This document shows, piece by piece, positions 1 to 6,762 of a DNA stretch of 9,047 bases (position 1 is its first letter; each line of letters begins with the position of its first letter). The position numbers and the translations under genes are program-made. The notes beneath the pieces are model-generated. The model was given only the letters and a program-made list of their open reading frames with translations, was not told the DNA's origin and did no database searches. Origin of the DNA: Opitutaceae bacterium (GTDB lineage: Bacteria; Verrucomicrobiota; Verrucomicrobiia; Opitutales; Opitutaceae); NCBI GenBank assembly GCA_031282705.1, contig JAITDF010000501.1:1-9047 (forward strand). The letters run 5' to 3'.

Positions 1-40
1 GAAACCTGCGGTACGACGGAAATGCGTAACATCAGTTTGT

Positions 41-58
41 AAAACCGAAGCGCTTCGG
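41..58 (-). terminator. Candidate intrinsic terminator of the glycosidase operon
   Basis: On the minus strand the 14-bp palindrome CCGAAGCGCTTCGG (45-58) is followed directly by TTTTACAAAC. It lies about 180 bp past the rhamnosidase stop, in the right orientation. The stem is short and the T-run only four bases, so strength is doubtful. Confidence 0.4.
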
Positions 59-73
59 GAGCTTGCCGCGCGT

Positions 74-90
74 CCGGTTTGTGAAACCGG
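74..90. other. Strong short hairpin downstream of the operon
   Basis: CCGGTTT-GTG-AAACCGG is a perfect 7-bp inverted repeat with a 3-nt loop. It lies just upstream, in the minus-strand sense, of the candidate terminator at 41-58 and may act with it. There is no T-tract. The segment TTTGTgAAACCG also partly repeats TTTGTaAAACCG at 36-47. Confidence 0.5.
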
Positions 91-179
91 CTCGAAATGG
101 GTCGGCGTCCGTGTTGCGATTTGCAAGGCCGGGGCCGGATCGGATGGCGGGCGGCGGTGGCGGTGGCGCGGCGCGGGCT

Positions 180-197
180 GCCGACTGGAAAGTCGGC
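180..197. repeat. Intergenic hairpin, GCCGACT-GGAA-AGTCGGC
   Basis: A perfect 7-bp stem with a GGAA loop, 39 bases beyond the rhamnosidase stop. No T-tract follows on either strand, so it is not a classical terminator, though it could protect the operon mRNA 3' end. Its CCGAC/GTCGG core is shared with the palindrome at 3570-3588. Confidence 0.55.
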
Positions 198-235
198 GCT
201 CCCAGGGGCGCTCCCGGGGCGGCGGTTTGGCCGGG

Positions 236-3200
236 TTATTCCTGCCAGACGGCTTCGAAGGCATACTCGCCCGCGCCGAGTTCATAGGCGGGGCGGCCGT
301 CCACCATGCCGAGCGGCGCGAGGTCGTCGCGCCCGGCGGTGGCGCGGCCGCTTTCCGTGATGCGCGCACGCGCCGGCACCGGCAGCCGCACGCCCGCGCG
401 GGCGTTGGGCGGCACCGTGACTCGCAATATGAATTTCCTTTCGCCGTGCGCCGCGCCGCTTTCGCCGCCTGCCGCCCCGCCGCCGTGCGCCGTGCCGCCG
501 CCTGCCGCGCCGCGCCCGCCGGCCGCCGCGCTGCCGTGCGCCGCGCCGCTTGCCGTGCCGCGCTCGGCGCCGGCGGCGCGTTCCCAGCGGACGGTGGCGC
601 GGCCGCGCACGGTGTCGATCGAGGCTTCCGCCCAGTCCACGCCGGGCACCGGCTCGGGGGCGATGAGCATGCGCGCAAAGCCGGGGGCCGAGGGGTCCGG
701 CGCGAGGCCGGCCAGGCTTTGGTAAAGCCATTCCGTGATGTGCCCGAGCATGAAATGGTTTTGCGAGACGCGCGGGTTTGCGTCCCAGGCTTCGATGAGC
801 GAGGTCGCGCCGCGCGCGAGCTGGTAGCCGTAGCCGGGGCGTTCCGTCTGGCGGTGGATCGCGTAAACGAGGTCGGCGCGGCCGGCCTGGGTGAGGGCGC
901 GCAGGAGGCGGGGGTGGCCGATTTCGCCGGTCGTGATGCCGCCGCCCGCGGCGCGGAGGGCCTGGAGGAGGCGCGCGAAGACCGCGTCCTGCTGGCCGAA
1001 GGGGACCAGGCCGAGGGCGAGGGGGAGGGCTTGCGCGGTTTGCGAGCCGGGGCCGTAGAGGGCGGTGGCGGGGTCGAGGAAGCGGGCGTTGAAGGCTTCG
1101 GCGATCTCGTCGGCGTGCTCCGCGTAGCGGCGGGCGTCGGCGGGGCGGCGGAGGTGTTGCGCGATGCGTTCGAGGGTGAGCGCGGTTTCGTAATAGGTGG
1201 CGGTGGCGACGAGGGGGACGGGGGTGAGGGCGGAGTGGCCGGAGCCGGCGGGGCCGAGGTCGCACCAGTCGCCGAGGCCGTGCGAGAGGATGCGCCCGGC
1301 GGCGCGGCGGGCGAGGTAGTCGAAATAGCGGCGCATGGCGGGGTAGCGGCGGTGGAGCGGGGTGTCGTCGCCGGTCCAGACGAAGTGCTGCCAGGCGGCG
1401 AGGACGAGGGCGCCGCCCCACTCGGGGGAGTCGCGGAAGGCGCCTTCGAAGCGGATGTATTCGGGGGCGATGGAGGGGAGCATGCCGTTTTCGAGTTGCG
1501 CGTCCTCGATGTCGCCGAGGATTTTGGCAAAGAGGCGGGTGAGGTCGAACTCGGAGCGCAGGGCGTGGCCGTTGAGGTGGTCCTGCTCCAGCCAGCCGAG
1601 GCGTTCGCGGTGGGGGCAGTCGGTGAGGACGTGCGCCATGTTGCTGCGTTGGGCGTTGCGCACGAGGGCGCGGATGCGGTTGAGGAGGGGGTCGGAGCAG
1701 GCGAAATGGCCGATGGCGGGCGAGTCGGAGTGCACGACGCGCGCTTCGAGGCGTTCGACGACGGGCAGGGCCGGCAGCCCCGCGGGGGCGGGCGCGGGGG
1801 CGGCGTTTTCCGGGGGCGCGGCGGCGGGGGGCGCGGGGGCGTCCGGGGGCGCTGCGTCTGCTGGAGCGGGGGTTTCCGGGGGCGCGACTTCGACCTGGAG
1901 GTAGCGCGCGCCGTGGTAGAAGAAGTCGGGCGCCCAGGTTTCGCCTTCCGGGTCGCCGGCGAGCCGGTAGTTCCAGGCGGCCTCGGCTTTGCTGTTGTGG
2001 GTGGAGCGCCAGTCGATGGAGCCGTCGGGGTGGAGCAGCTCGGCGGGGCGGAGTTTCACCGAGGCGCCCTTGGGGCCGCGCACGCGGAGCACCGGCATGA
2101 GGGCGAGGTTTTGGCCGAAGTCATGCACGGCGACGCCGGGGCGCAGTTCGCGCACGGCGGCGGGTTTTAGCAGCTCGTGGGCGCGGATCGGCGGCGAGGC
2201 ATGGGAAAAACCGGCGGGGCGTCCGCCGGGGCCGGCGGTTTCCACGGCGTGCGTCCAGGCGGAGTCGTCGTAGCCGGGGCGGTCCCAGCCGCGCGGTTCG
2301 AGGGCGGCGTCGTAATCCTCGCCGCCGTAGGCGTGCTCGAAGACCACCGGGCCGGGGGCGGTTTTCCATCGGGGGTCGGACACGAGGGTCTCGACGCGCC
2401 CGCCGTCGTATTCCAGCCGGAGCTGGAGCAGCGCCTTTTGCGCGCGGGGGGGGCCGGTGAACTTGGTGTAGCGGCCGTGCGCATACTGCACGTTATACAT
2501 GCCGTTGGCCAGCGTGAGGCCGATGGCGTTGGGCGCGCCCGCCCGCAAGTGCGCGGTGATGTCGCGCGTGTCGTAGAGGCAGGTCTTCGCGTAGTCGGTC
2601 CAGCCGGGCTTGAGCAAGTCTTCCGCGCCGACCGCGGCGCCGTTGACCGAGAGGGTGTAATAACCGAGCCCGCAGACAAAGAGCAGGGCGCGGCGGAGGC
2701 CGGCGGCGACGGGAAACTCGCGCCGGAGCAGGAGCGTGGCGGTGGCGCGGGGGTTCGAGCCGGGCAGGCCGGCGCCGTCCACGAGGGCGGCGGCGGCCCA
2801 GGGGCCTTCCTCAAGGCTGGCGGAGGCCGTCACCTTCGCGCCGGGGGCGATGTTTTTGCCGTCGGGGGCGGAGCGCACTTCGATCTGGCTGAGCGCGAGG
2901 CGGCCGAGCGGCGGCGCGCCCTCGTCCTCGGCGATCATGCGCAGGCGCGGCGCGCCGAGGCGCACGTAGCGGGCGGCGGCGCCGCCCGCCGGAATCGTCA
3001 CCCGCGTGAGCCAGGGGTTGAGCGGCTCGCGCGTGTGGTCGGCGATCACGGTGGCGTCGCTGAAGTCGGCGGCGCGCGCGAGCTCGACCTTGAACCAGCG
3101 CGGGAAGCCGAGGCGCTCGTTGACCGTGTGCGCCAGCGCGTGCAGGCCGACCTCCTGGATGGCGTGGTCGCGGCCGAGGTCGAGCATCACCCATTGGGGC

Positions 3201-4141
3201 GTGTTTTCGTCGGTGACCGGCGGGGTGCTGAAGCCCAGCCGGCGGCGGGTCTCGCGGAGCAGGCCGGGGTCGGTGATCCATTTCGCCGTCCAGTCGCCGG
3301 GGTGGAGGACGCCCATCGTCCACGAGGCGGTTTCGCTCCACGGGGAGGGGGCGCCGGTCTCGTCCCAGACGCGGACCTGCCAGAAAACCTGTTCGCCGGT
3401 GCGCAGGGGGCGTCCGCCGTAGGGCACTTGCAGTTGCGCGTCGCCGGGCACGCGGCCGCTGTCCCACATGTCGGCGCCGGCGGCGGCGTCCGCGGCGAGG
3501 AGTTTTTCGCGGGTGGAGGCGGCGCGCACCTGCCAGGCGGTCTGCCGCGCGCCGCGCGGCGGGGGGGCGTTCCGACCCGAGGTCGGAAGTGCGTTTTCGA
3601 GCGACCAGGCGAGCCGGGGCGTCTCGGAATCGACGCCCAAGGGGTCGCGGCCCCAGTCGCAGCGGAGGTTGACCGGCGTCAGGCGGGCGGCGGCGGGGGC
3701 ATTGGCGGGGGCGGCGGGGAGCGCGGGGGCGGCGGAGGCGGGGGCAGGCGCGGCGGCGGGGAGCGCGGCAGGCAGGGGCGCGGCGGGGAGCAGCAGGGCC
3801 GCCAGCGGCAGGAGGGGCCGGAAAGGATGAAAGGGCCGGGGGCGGAGGAGCCGGAGGGCAGGGGCGAAATGGCGGGCGCGGCGGCGGAGGAATGCGATGA
3901 GGCAGGCGGCGCGCGCTGCCGCCCCTTCGGGGCTTGGGTTTTTATTGACGTTTCCCGTGGGTTCCTCGCTGCGCTCGTCACCCACGGCTAAAGGCTGCCG
4001 CCCCTTCGGGGCTGAGGCGCCACGCTCTTCCTGGGCTAAGGCGGCGCGTCCGTTCGGAGTTGAAGAGGTCAATCGCCGGCTCCGCTTCGCGGCGGCGCGA
4101 TGTGAAAGCCATTCAAAATAGCGGGAACCCGGTTTTTTCAT
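236..4141 (-). CDS. GH78 alpha-L-rhamnosidase, exported, multidomain (1301 aa)
   Basis: Predicted to hydrolyse terminal alpha-L-rhamnose from a polysaccharide by inverting GH78 chemistry, outside the cytoplasm. Residues 156-290 form the N-terminal beta-sandwich (PVNLRCDWGRDPLGVD, VFWQVRVWDETG, then PGDWTAKWI). Residues 303-465 look like an inserted discoidin/F5-8C-type module. Residues 468-560 match the rhamnosidase N domain (GLGYYTLSVNG, LKPGWTDY) and 660-752 the concanavalin-like domain (VHDFGQNLA). The (alpha/alpha)6 catalytic domain spans about 800-1145, and a beta domain ends the protein. Catalytic-type residues: D841, E846 and W850 in TDCPHRERLGW, E1117 in SLIEAWD and H1129 in SQNH. The position three after W850, usually Asp, is Gln853. 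The ATG overlaps the upstream GH95 stop as ATGA and has no clear Shine-Dalgarno, so coupled translation is inferred. Residues 1-80 derive largely from a dispersed repeat; the signal-like hydrophobic run is only at 108-132 after an Arg-rich stretch, so the true N-terminus is uncertain. A GTG at V53 is an alternative start. Family call firm; sugar specificity inferred. Confidence 0.9.
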   Translation of the reverse strand: MKKPGSRYFEWLSHRAAAKRSRRLTSSTPNGRAALAQEERGASAPKGRQPLAVGDERSEEPTGNVNKNPSPEGAAARAACLIAFLRRRARHFAPALRLLRPRPFHPFRPLLPLAALLLPAAPLPAALPAAAPAPASAAPALPAAPANAPAAARLTPVNLRCDWGRDPLGVDSETPRLAWSLENALPTSGRNAPPPRGARQTAWQVRAASTREKLLAADAAAGADMWDSGRVPGDAQLQVPYGGRPLRTGEQVFWQVRVWDETGAPSPWSETASWTMGVLHPGDWTAKWITDPGLLRETRRRLGFSTPPVTDENTPQWVMLDLGRDHAIQEVGLHALAHTVNERLGFPRWFKVELARAADFSDATVIADHTREPLNPWLTRVTIPAGGAAARYVRLGAPRLRMIAEDEGAPPLGRLALSQIEVRSAPDGKNIAPGAKVTASASLEEGPWAAAALVDGAGLPGSNPRATATLLLRREFPVAAGLRRALLFVCGLGYYTLSVNGAAVGAEDLLKPGWTDYAKTCLYDTRDITAHLRAGAPNAIGLTLANGMYNVQYAHGRYTKFTGPPRAQKALLQLRLEYDGGRVETLVSDPRWKTAPGPVVFEHAYGGEDYDAALEPRGWDRPGYDDSAWTHAVETAGPGGRPAGFSHASPPIRAHELLKPAAVRELRPGVAVHDFGQNLALMPVLRVRGPKGASVKLRPAELLHPDGSIDWRSTHNSKAEAAWNYRLAGDPEGETWAPDFFYHGARYLQVEVAPPETPAPADAAPPDAPAPPAAAPPENAAPAPAPAGLPALPVVERLEARVVHSDSPAIGHFACSDPLLNRIRALVRNAQRSNMAHVLTDCPHRERLGWLEQDHLNGHALRSEFDLTRLFAKILGDIEDAQLENGMLPSIAPEYIRFEGAFRDSPEWGGALVLAAWQHFVWTGDDTPLHRRYPAMRRYFDYLARRAAGRILSHGLGDWCDLGPAGSGHSALTPVPLVATATYYETALTLERIAQHLRRPADARRYAEHADEIAEAFNARFLDPATALYGPGSQTAQALPLALGLVPFGQQDAVFARLLQALRAAGGGITTGEIGHPRLLRALTQAGRADLVYAIHRQTERPGYGYQLARGATSLIEAWDANPRVSQNHFMLGHITEWLYQSLAGLAPDPSAPGFARMLIAPEPVPGVDWAEASIDTVRGRATVRWERAAGAERGTASGAAHGSAAAGGRGAAGGGTAHGGGAAGGESGAAHGERKFILRVTVPPNARAGVRLPVPARARITESGRATAGRDDLAPLGMVDGRPAYELGAGEYAFEAVWQE
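440..580 (-). repeat. Low-complexity Gly/Ala/His-coding degenerate repeat in rhamnosidase
   Basis: Degenerate copies of plus-strand GCCGTGCGCCGCGCCGC and close variants encode residues about 1188-1234 (motifs such as GAAHGSAAAGGRGAAGGG). The block sits between 'RGRATVRWER' and 'KFILRVTVPPNA', two adjacent beta strands of the C-terminal domain, so it looks like an expanded loop. Confidence 0.75.
1766..1885 (-). repeat. Pro/Ala-rich linker-coding segment in rhamnosidase
   Basis: Encodes residues about 753-792 (for example PAPADAAPPDAPAPPAAAPP), almost only Pro and Ala. It lies between the concanavalin-like domain and the strand leading into the catalytic domain (VVERLEARVVHSD), where homologues normally run straight through. 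It is probably a flexible surface loop. Confidence 0.75.
3570..3588. repeat. Palindromic repeat inside the rhamnosidase reading frame
   Basis: TTCCGACC-CGA-GGTCGGAA forms a perfect 8-bp stem with a 3-nt loop. It encodes part of 'NALPTSGRNAPPP' (residues about 183-195), which interrupts the usual step from 'PRLAWSLE' to 'RGARQTAWQV' in GH78 proteins. The stem core (CCGAC...GTCGG) resembles the hairpin at 180-197, suggesting a dispersed family. Confidence 0.55.
3915..4100 (-). repeat. Dispersed structured repeat absorbed into the rhamnosidase 5' end
   Basis: A 20-bp sequence, GCTGCCGCCCCTTCGGGGCT, occurs twice as an exact direct repeat (3915-3934 and 3994-4013), each containing a CCCC-TTC-GGGG mini-hairpin. 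Between them is a perfect 8-bp inverted repeat, CCGTGGGT (3955-3962) and ACCCACGG (3980-3987), with a 17-nt loop. On the minus strand the frame reads SAPKGRQPLAVGDERSEEP, then NPSPEGAAA. I recall peptides of this type as mistranslated dispersed repeats in Opitutaceae and relatives. Composition differs from the flanking enzyme sequence (more A/T, Lys, Asn, Glu). Outer limits are approximate. Confidence 0.7.
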
Positions 4142-6762
4142 GGTGGCGGTGTTTTGGAGGGAAATGAGAGCGCGCGGCTCGCGCCGGGGGCGAGGTTGAC
4201 GGAGAGCGTCTCCGCGCCGTGGCGCACCACGGCGGCGCGGCCGCCGGCGCTGCGAAGCGTGGCGGCGACGGGCGCGCCGGGCCGCCAGGCGATATCGACC
4301 TCGAAGCCGCCGCGCGCGCGCAGCCCGCGCACCGCGCCCTCCGGCCACTCGGGCGGGAGCGCGGGCAGCAGGACGATTTCCCCGGCGTGGCTTTGCAGGA
4401 GGAGCTCGGCGATGGCGGCGGCGCCGCCGAGGTTGCCGTCGATTTGGAACGGGGGGTGCGCGTCCAGCAGGTTTGCGTAGGTGCCGCCGCTCCAGCGTTG
4501 TTTCCCGGTGTCGGGGCCGGCGGGTTTCAGGTGCGCGGCGAGCAGGCGGTGGGCGCGCGCGCCGTCGCCGAGCCGCGCCCGGAGGGCGACTTTCCAGGCG
4601 AGGCTCCAGCCGGTGCCGCCGTCGCCGCGCGTGTCGAGGGTTTTGCGCGCGGCGGCGGCCAGCGCGGGCGTCGCGGCGGGGGTGATTTCGGCGCCGGGGT
4701 AGAGGCCCCACAGGTGCGCCACGTGGCGGTGGCGCGGGTCGGCCTCGGGGTAGTCCTCCAGCCATTCCATCACGCGCCCGCCGGCGCCGATGCGGGTGGG
4801 CGCGAGGCGGGCTTTTTTGGCGAGCAGCTCGGCGCGCAGCCCCGCGTCCACGCCCAGCACCTCCGAGGCGCGCGCGCACGCCTCGAAGAGGTGGCGGAGC
4901 AGTTGCATGTCGGCGGCCGGCCCCATGCACACGTGCGCCTTCCCGCCGCCGGGCAGCAGGAAGGCGTTTTCCGGGGAGTTGGACGGCGCGGTCACGAGCC
5001 AGCCGTGCGCCGGCTCCTCGATGAGCATGTCGAGGTAAAACAACGCCGCGCCCCGGAGCAGCGGCCACGCCCGGGCGAGAAACGCGCGGTCGCCGGTGAA
5101 CAGGTAGTGGTCCCACAGGTGCTGGCACAGCCACGCCGAGCACGAGACGGTCGAGCCCCAGCTCGCCAGCTCGCCGGGCGAGGTGAAGCCCCACGGGTTC
5201 GCGAGCAGAAACGCCACCCAGCCGCGCGCCCCGTAGTAGGTGCGCGCGGTTTTCTCCCCCGGCCCCGCCAGCGAGGCGATGAGCGCGAAGAGCGGCTCGT
5301 GCAGCTCGGACAGGTTGCAGACCTCCGCCGGCCAGTAGTTCATCTGCGCATTGATGTTGAGGTGCCAGTCGCCGTTCCAGGGCGTCTGGATCTGGTCGGC
5401 CCAGATGCCCTGGAGGTTTGCGGGCAGGCCGCCGGGCCGGGAGGAGGAGATGAGCAGGTAGCGCCCGAAGTTGAAATACAACGCGGCCAGCGACGGATCG
5501 GGCGCGCCTTCCTGGAAACGCCGCAGGCGCTCCGGCGCGTCGCGCGTGGCGGCGGCGGGGTCGGCGGCGCCCAGCCGCAGGTGCGCGCGGTCGAAAAAGC
5601 GCCGGTAATCGGCCTCGTGCGCGGCCAGCAGCGCCCCGAAGGGCTTCGCCTGCGCGCGCCGGAGATCGGCGTCGGCGGCGGCGCGGGCGTCGGCGATGTT
5701 TCGCCCGGCAAAGGTGCGGATGTCCGTCGCGGCGGTCACGAACAGGAGCACTTCGTCCGCGCCGCGCACGCGCAGGACGCCGCCCGCGACCTCCACCGCG
5801 CCGCCGCGCGGGACGGCGCGCACGCGCGCCGCGTAGCGCACGCCGGCGGCGCCGCCGCGGCCGTCGTTTAGCCGGCCGTGCAGCTCAAGCCCGTCCGCGC
5901 CCGCCGGCTCGGTGACGGCGCGCTCGGGGCGCGAAAGCGTCGCGTCAAACGAAATCCGCCCGGGCCGGTCCGCGCGCAGGCGCAGCACGGCGGCTTCGTC
6001 GGGCGCGCTGACAAACGCCTCCCGCGTGAAACGCACGCCGCCCTGCTCGTAGGTGACGCGGCACACCGCCCGCGCCAGGTCAAGCTCGCGCCGGTAGCCC
6101 GTGACGGGCCGCGCCGCGGCCGGCGCGGCCAGCGCGGCGTCAGGCGTGGCGGCGGCTGGCGCGTCCGGCGCGGCGTCCGCGACGAATCGCAGGCGCAGGT
6201 CGCCGAGCATCTGGTAGCAGCCGAAGGGGACATTCGCCCCCGCGCCGTGCCCCGAGCCCTCGCCCGCGCAGGTGAAGTGGGCGTTGACCAGTTTTTCCGC
6301 CGCGGCGTTGTCGCCGGCCAGCAGCAGGCGGCGGATTTCCGGCAGCGCCGCCGCCGCGCCCGGGCGGTCGGCGTCCTGCGGCGAGCCCGACCACATGCCG
6401 TTTTCGTTGAGCAAGACGCGCTCCTCCGCGATGCCGCCGTAAACGGTCGCGCCGAGCCGCCCGTTGCCCAGCGGCGTGGCCTCGAAAAACTCCGTGGCGG
6501 GCGCCCCGAGCCAGACGAAGCGCGCCTCGTCCGCCGGCGGCGCGCCGGGCGGCGCGGCGTCCGCCAGCGCGCCGGGTGCTGCGTCCGCCGCCGTGCCGGG
6601 CGGCGCGCAAACGGCGGCCGGCGCGCAAGCCGCGAGAAAAAGGGCTGGCCAGAGGGCGGCGGCGGGCCGGGCGGCGATGGCGGCCCGGGCGGCGGTGGCA
6701 GGCCGGGCGGCGGTGGCGGACAAGGCGGCGGTTTCGCCGGGGTTTTTTGCAAAGGGCATCAT
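4138..6762 (-). CDS. GH95 alpha-L-fucosidase / alpha-L-galactosidase family enzyme (874 aa)
   Basis: Predicted inverting glycosidase removing terminal alpha-L-fucose (possibly L-galactose) from side chains. The N-terminal GH95 beta domain begins near residue 82 (FVWLGAPATEFFEATPLGNGRLGATVYGG, split here as FVWLGAPATEF and PLGNGRLGA) and includes LLNENGMWSGSP. The (alpha/alpha)6 catalytic domain follows (about 375-790), then a C-terminal beta domain. By analogy with Bifidobacterium AfcA, N469 and N471 (HLNINAQMNYWPAE) and D775 (FQIDGN) activate water and E598 (SNSPEN) is the general acid. H467 occupies the position I recall as His in fucosidases and Thr in the characterised L-galactosidase, favouring fucose. 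The N-terminus has a signal sequence (about 35-52) with a possible lipobox LAAC ending at C46, so it may be a lipoprotein. An 18-bp repeat encodes residues 11-34, and Ala/Pro-rich linkers lie at 53-80 and 195-219. The ATG overlaps the preceding gene's TGA (ATGA); a second ATG follows directly. Length is typical of the family. Confidence 0.93.
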   Translation of the reverse strand: MMPFAKNPGETAALSATAARPATAARAAIAARPAAALWPALFLAACAPAAVCAPPGTAADAAPGALADAAPPGAPPADEARFVWLGAPATEFFEATPLGNGRLGATVYGGIAEERVLLNENGMWSGSPQDADRPGAAAALPEIRRLLLAGDNAAAEKLVNAHFTCAGEGSGHGAGANVPFGCYQMLGDLRLRFVADAAPDAPAAATPDAALAAPAAARPVTGYRRELDLARAVCRVTYEQGGVRFTREAFVSAPDEAAVLRLRADRPGRISFDATLSRPERAVTEPAGADGLELHGRLNDGRGGAAGVRYAARVRAVPRGGAVEVAGGVLRVRGADEVLLFVTAATDIRTFAGRNIADARAAADADLRRAQAKPFGALLAAHEADYRRFFDRAHLRLGAADPAAATRDAPERLRRFQEGAPDPSLAALYFNFGRYLLISSSRPGGLPANLQGIWADQIQTPWNGDWHLNINAQMNYWPAEVCNLSELHEPLFALIASLAGPGEKTARTYYGARGWVAFLLANPWGFTSPGELASWGSTVSCSAWLCQHLWDHYLFTGDRAFLARAWPLLRGAALFYLDMLIEEPAHGWLVTAPSNSPENAFLLPGGGKAHVCMGPAADMQLLRHLFEACARASEVLGVDAGLRAELLAKKARLAPTRIGAGGRVMEWLEDYPEADPRHRHVAHLWGLYPGAEITPAATPALAAAARKTLDTRGDGGTGWSLAWKVALRARLGDGARAHRLLAAHLKPAGPDTGKQRWSGGTYANLLDAHPPFQIDGNLGGAAAIAELLLQSHAGEIVLLPALPPEWPEGAVRGLRARGGFEVDIAWRPGAPVAATLRSAGGRAAVVRHGAETLSVNLAPGASRALSFPSKTPPP
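6661..6732 (-). repeat. 18-bp tandem repeat in the GH95 signal-peptide region
   Basis: Four imperfect 18-bp units encode the hexapeptides TAALSA, TAARPA, TAARAA and IAARPA (residues 11-34), just ahead of the hydrophobic core. The units keep frame exactly, so gain or loss of one changes only the length of the positively charged N-region. Confidence 0.75.

Noticed and set aside
227..2170. 647-codon open frame on the plus strand
   Set aside because: It is antisense to the GH78 catalytic and C-terminal regions. It is low-complexity (Gly/Ala/Val/Glu/Arg), with no recognisable domain; long antisense frames are expected opposite GC3-rich genes.
2177..3991. 604-codon open frame on the plus strand
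   Set aside because: Antisense to the GH78 N-terminal half. The composition mirrors the real gene's codon bias and ends in Gly/Arg-rich sequence.
3915..4013. CRISPR-like array
   Set aside because: Only two copies of a 20-bp repeat with one 59-bp gap that itself has an inverted repeat. No third repeat and no cas genes.
4142..5194. Upstream extension of the rhamnosidase frame to 5194 (1652 codons)
   Set aside because: The extra 351 residues are Arg/Pro-rich out-of-frame readings of the GH95 gene. The ATGA overlap at 4138-4141 marks the likely start.
4219..5871. 550-codon open frame on the plus strand
   Set aside because: Antisense to GH95, whose minus-strand product has clear catalytic motifs; this product has none.
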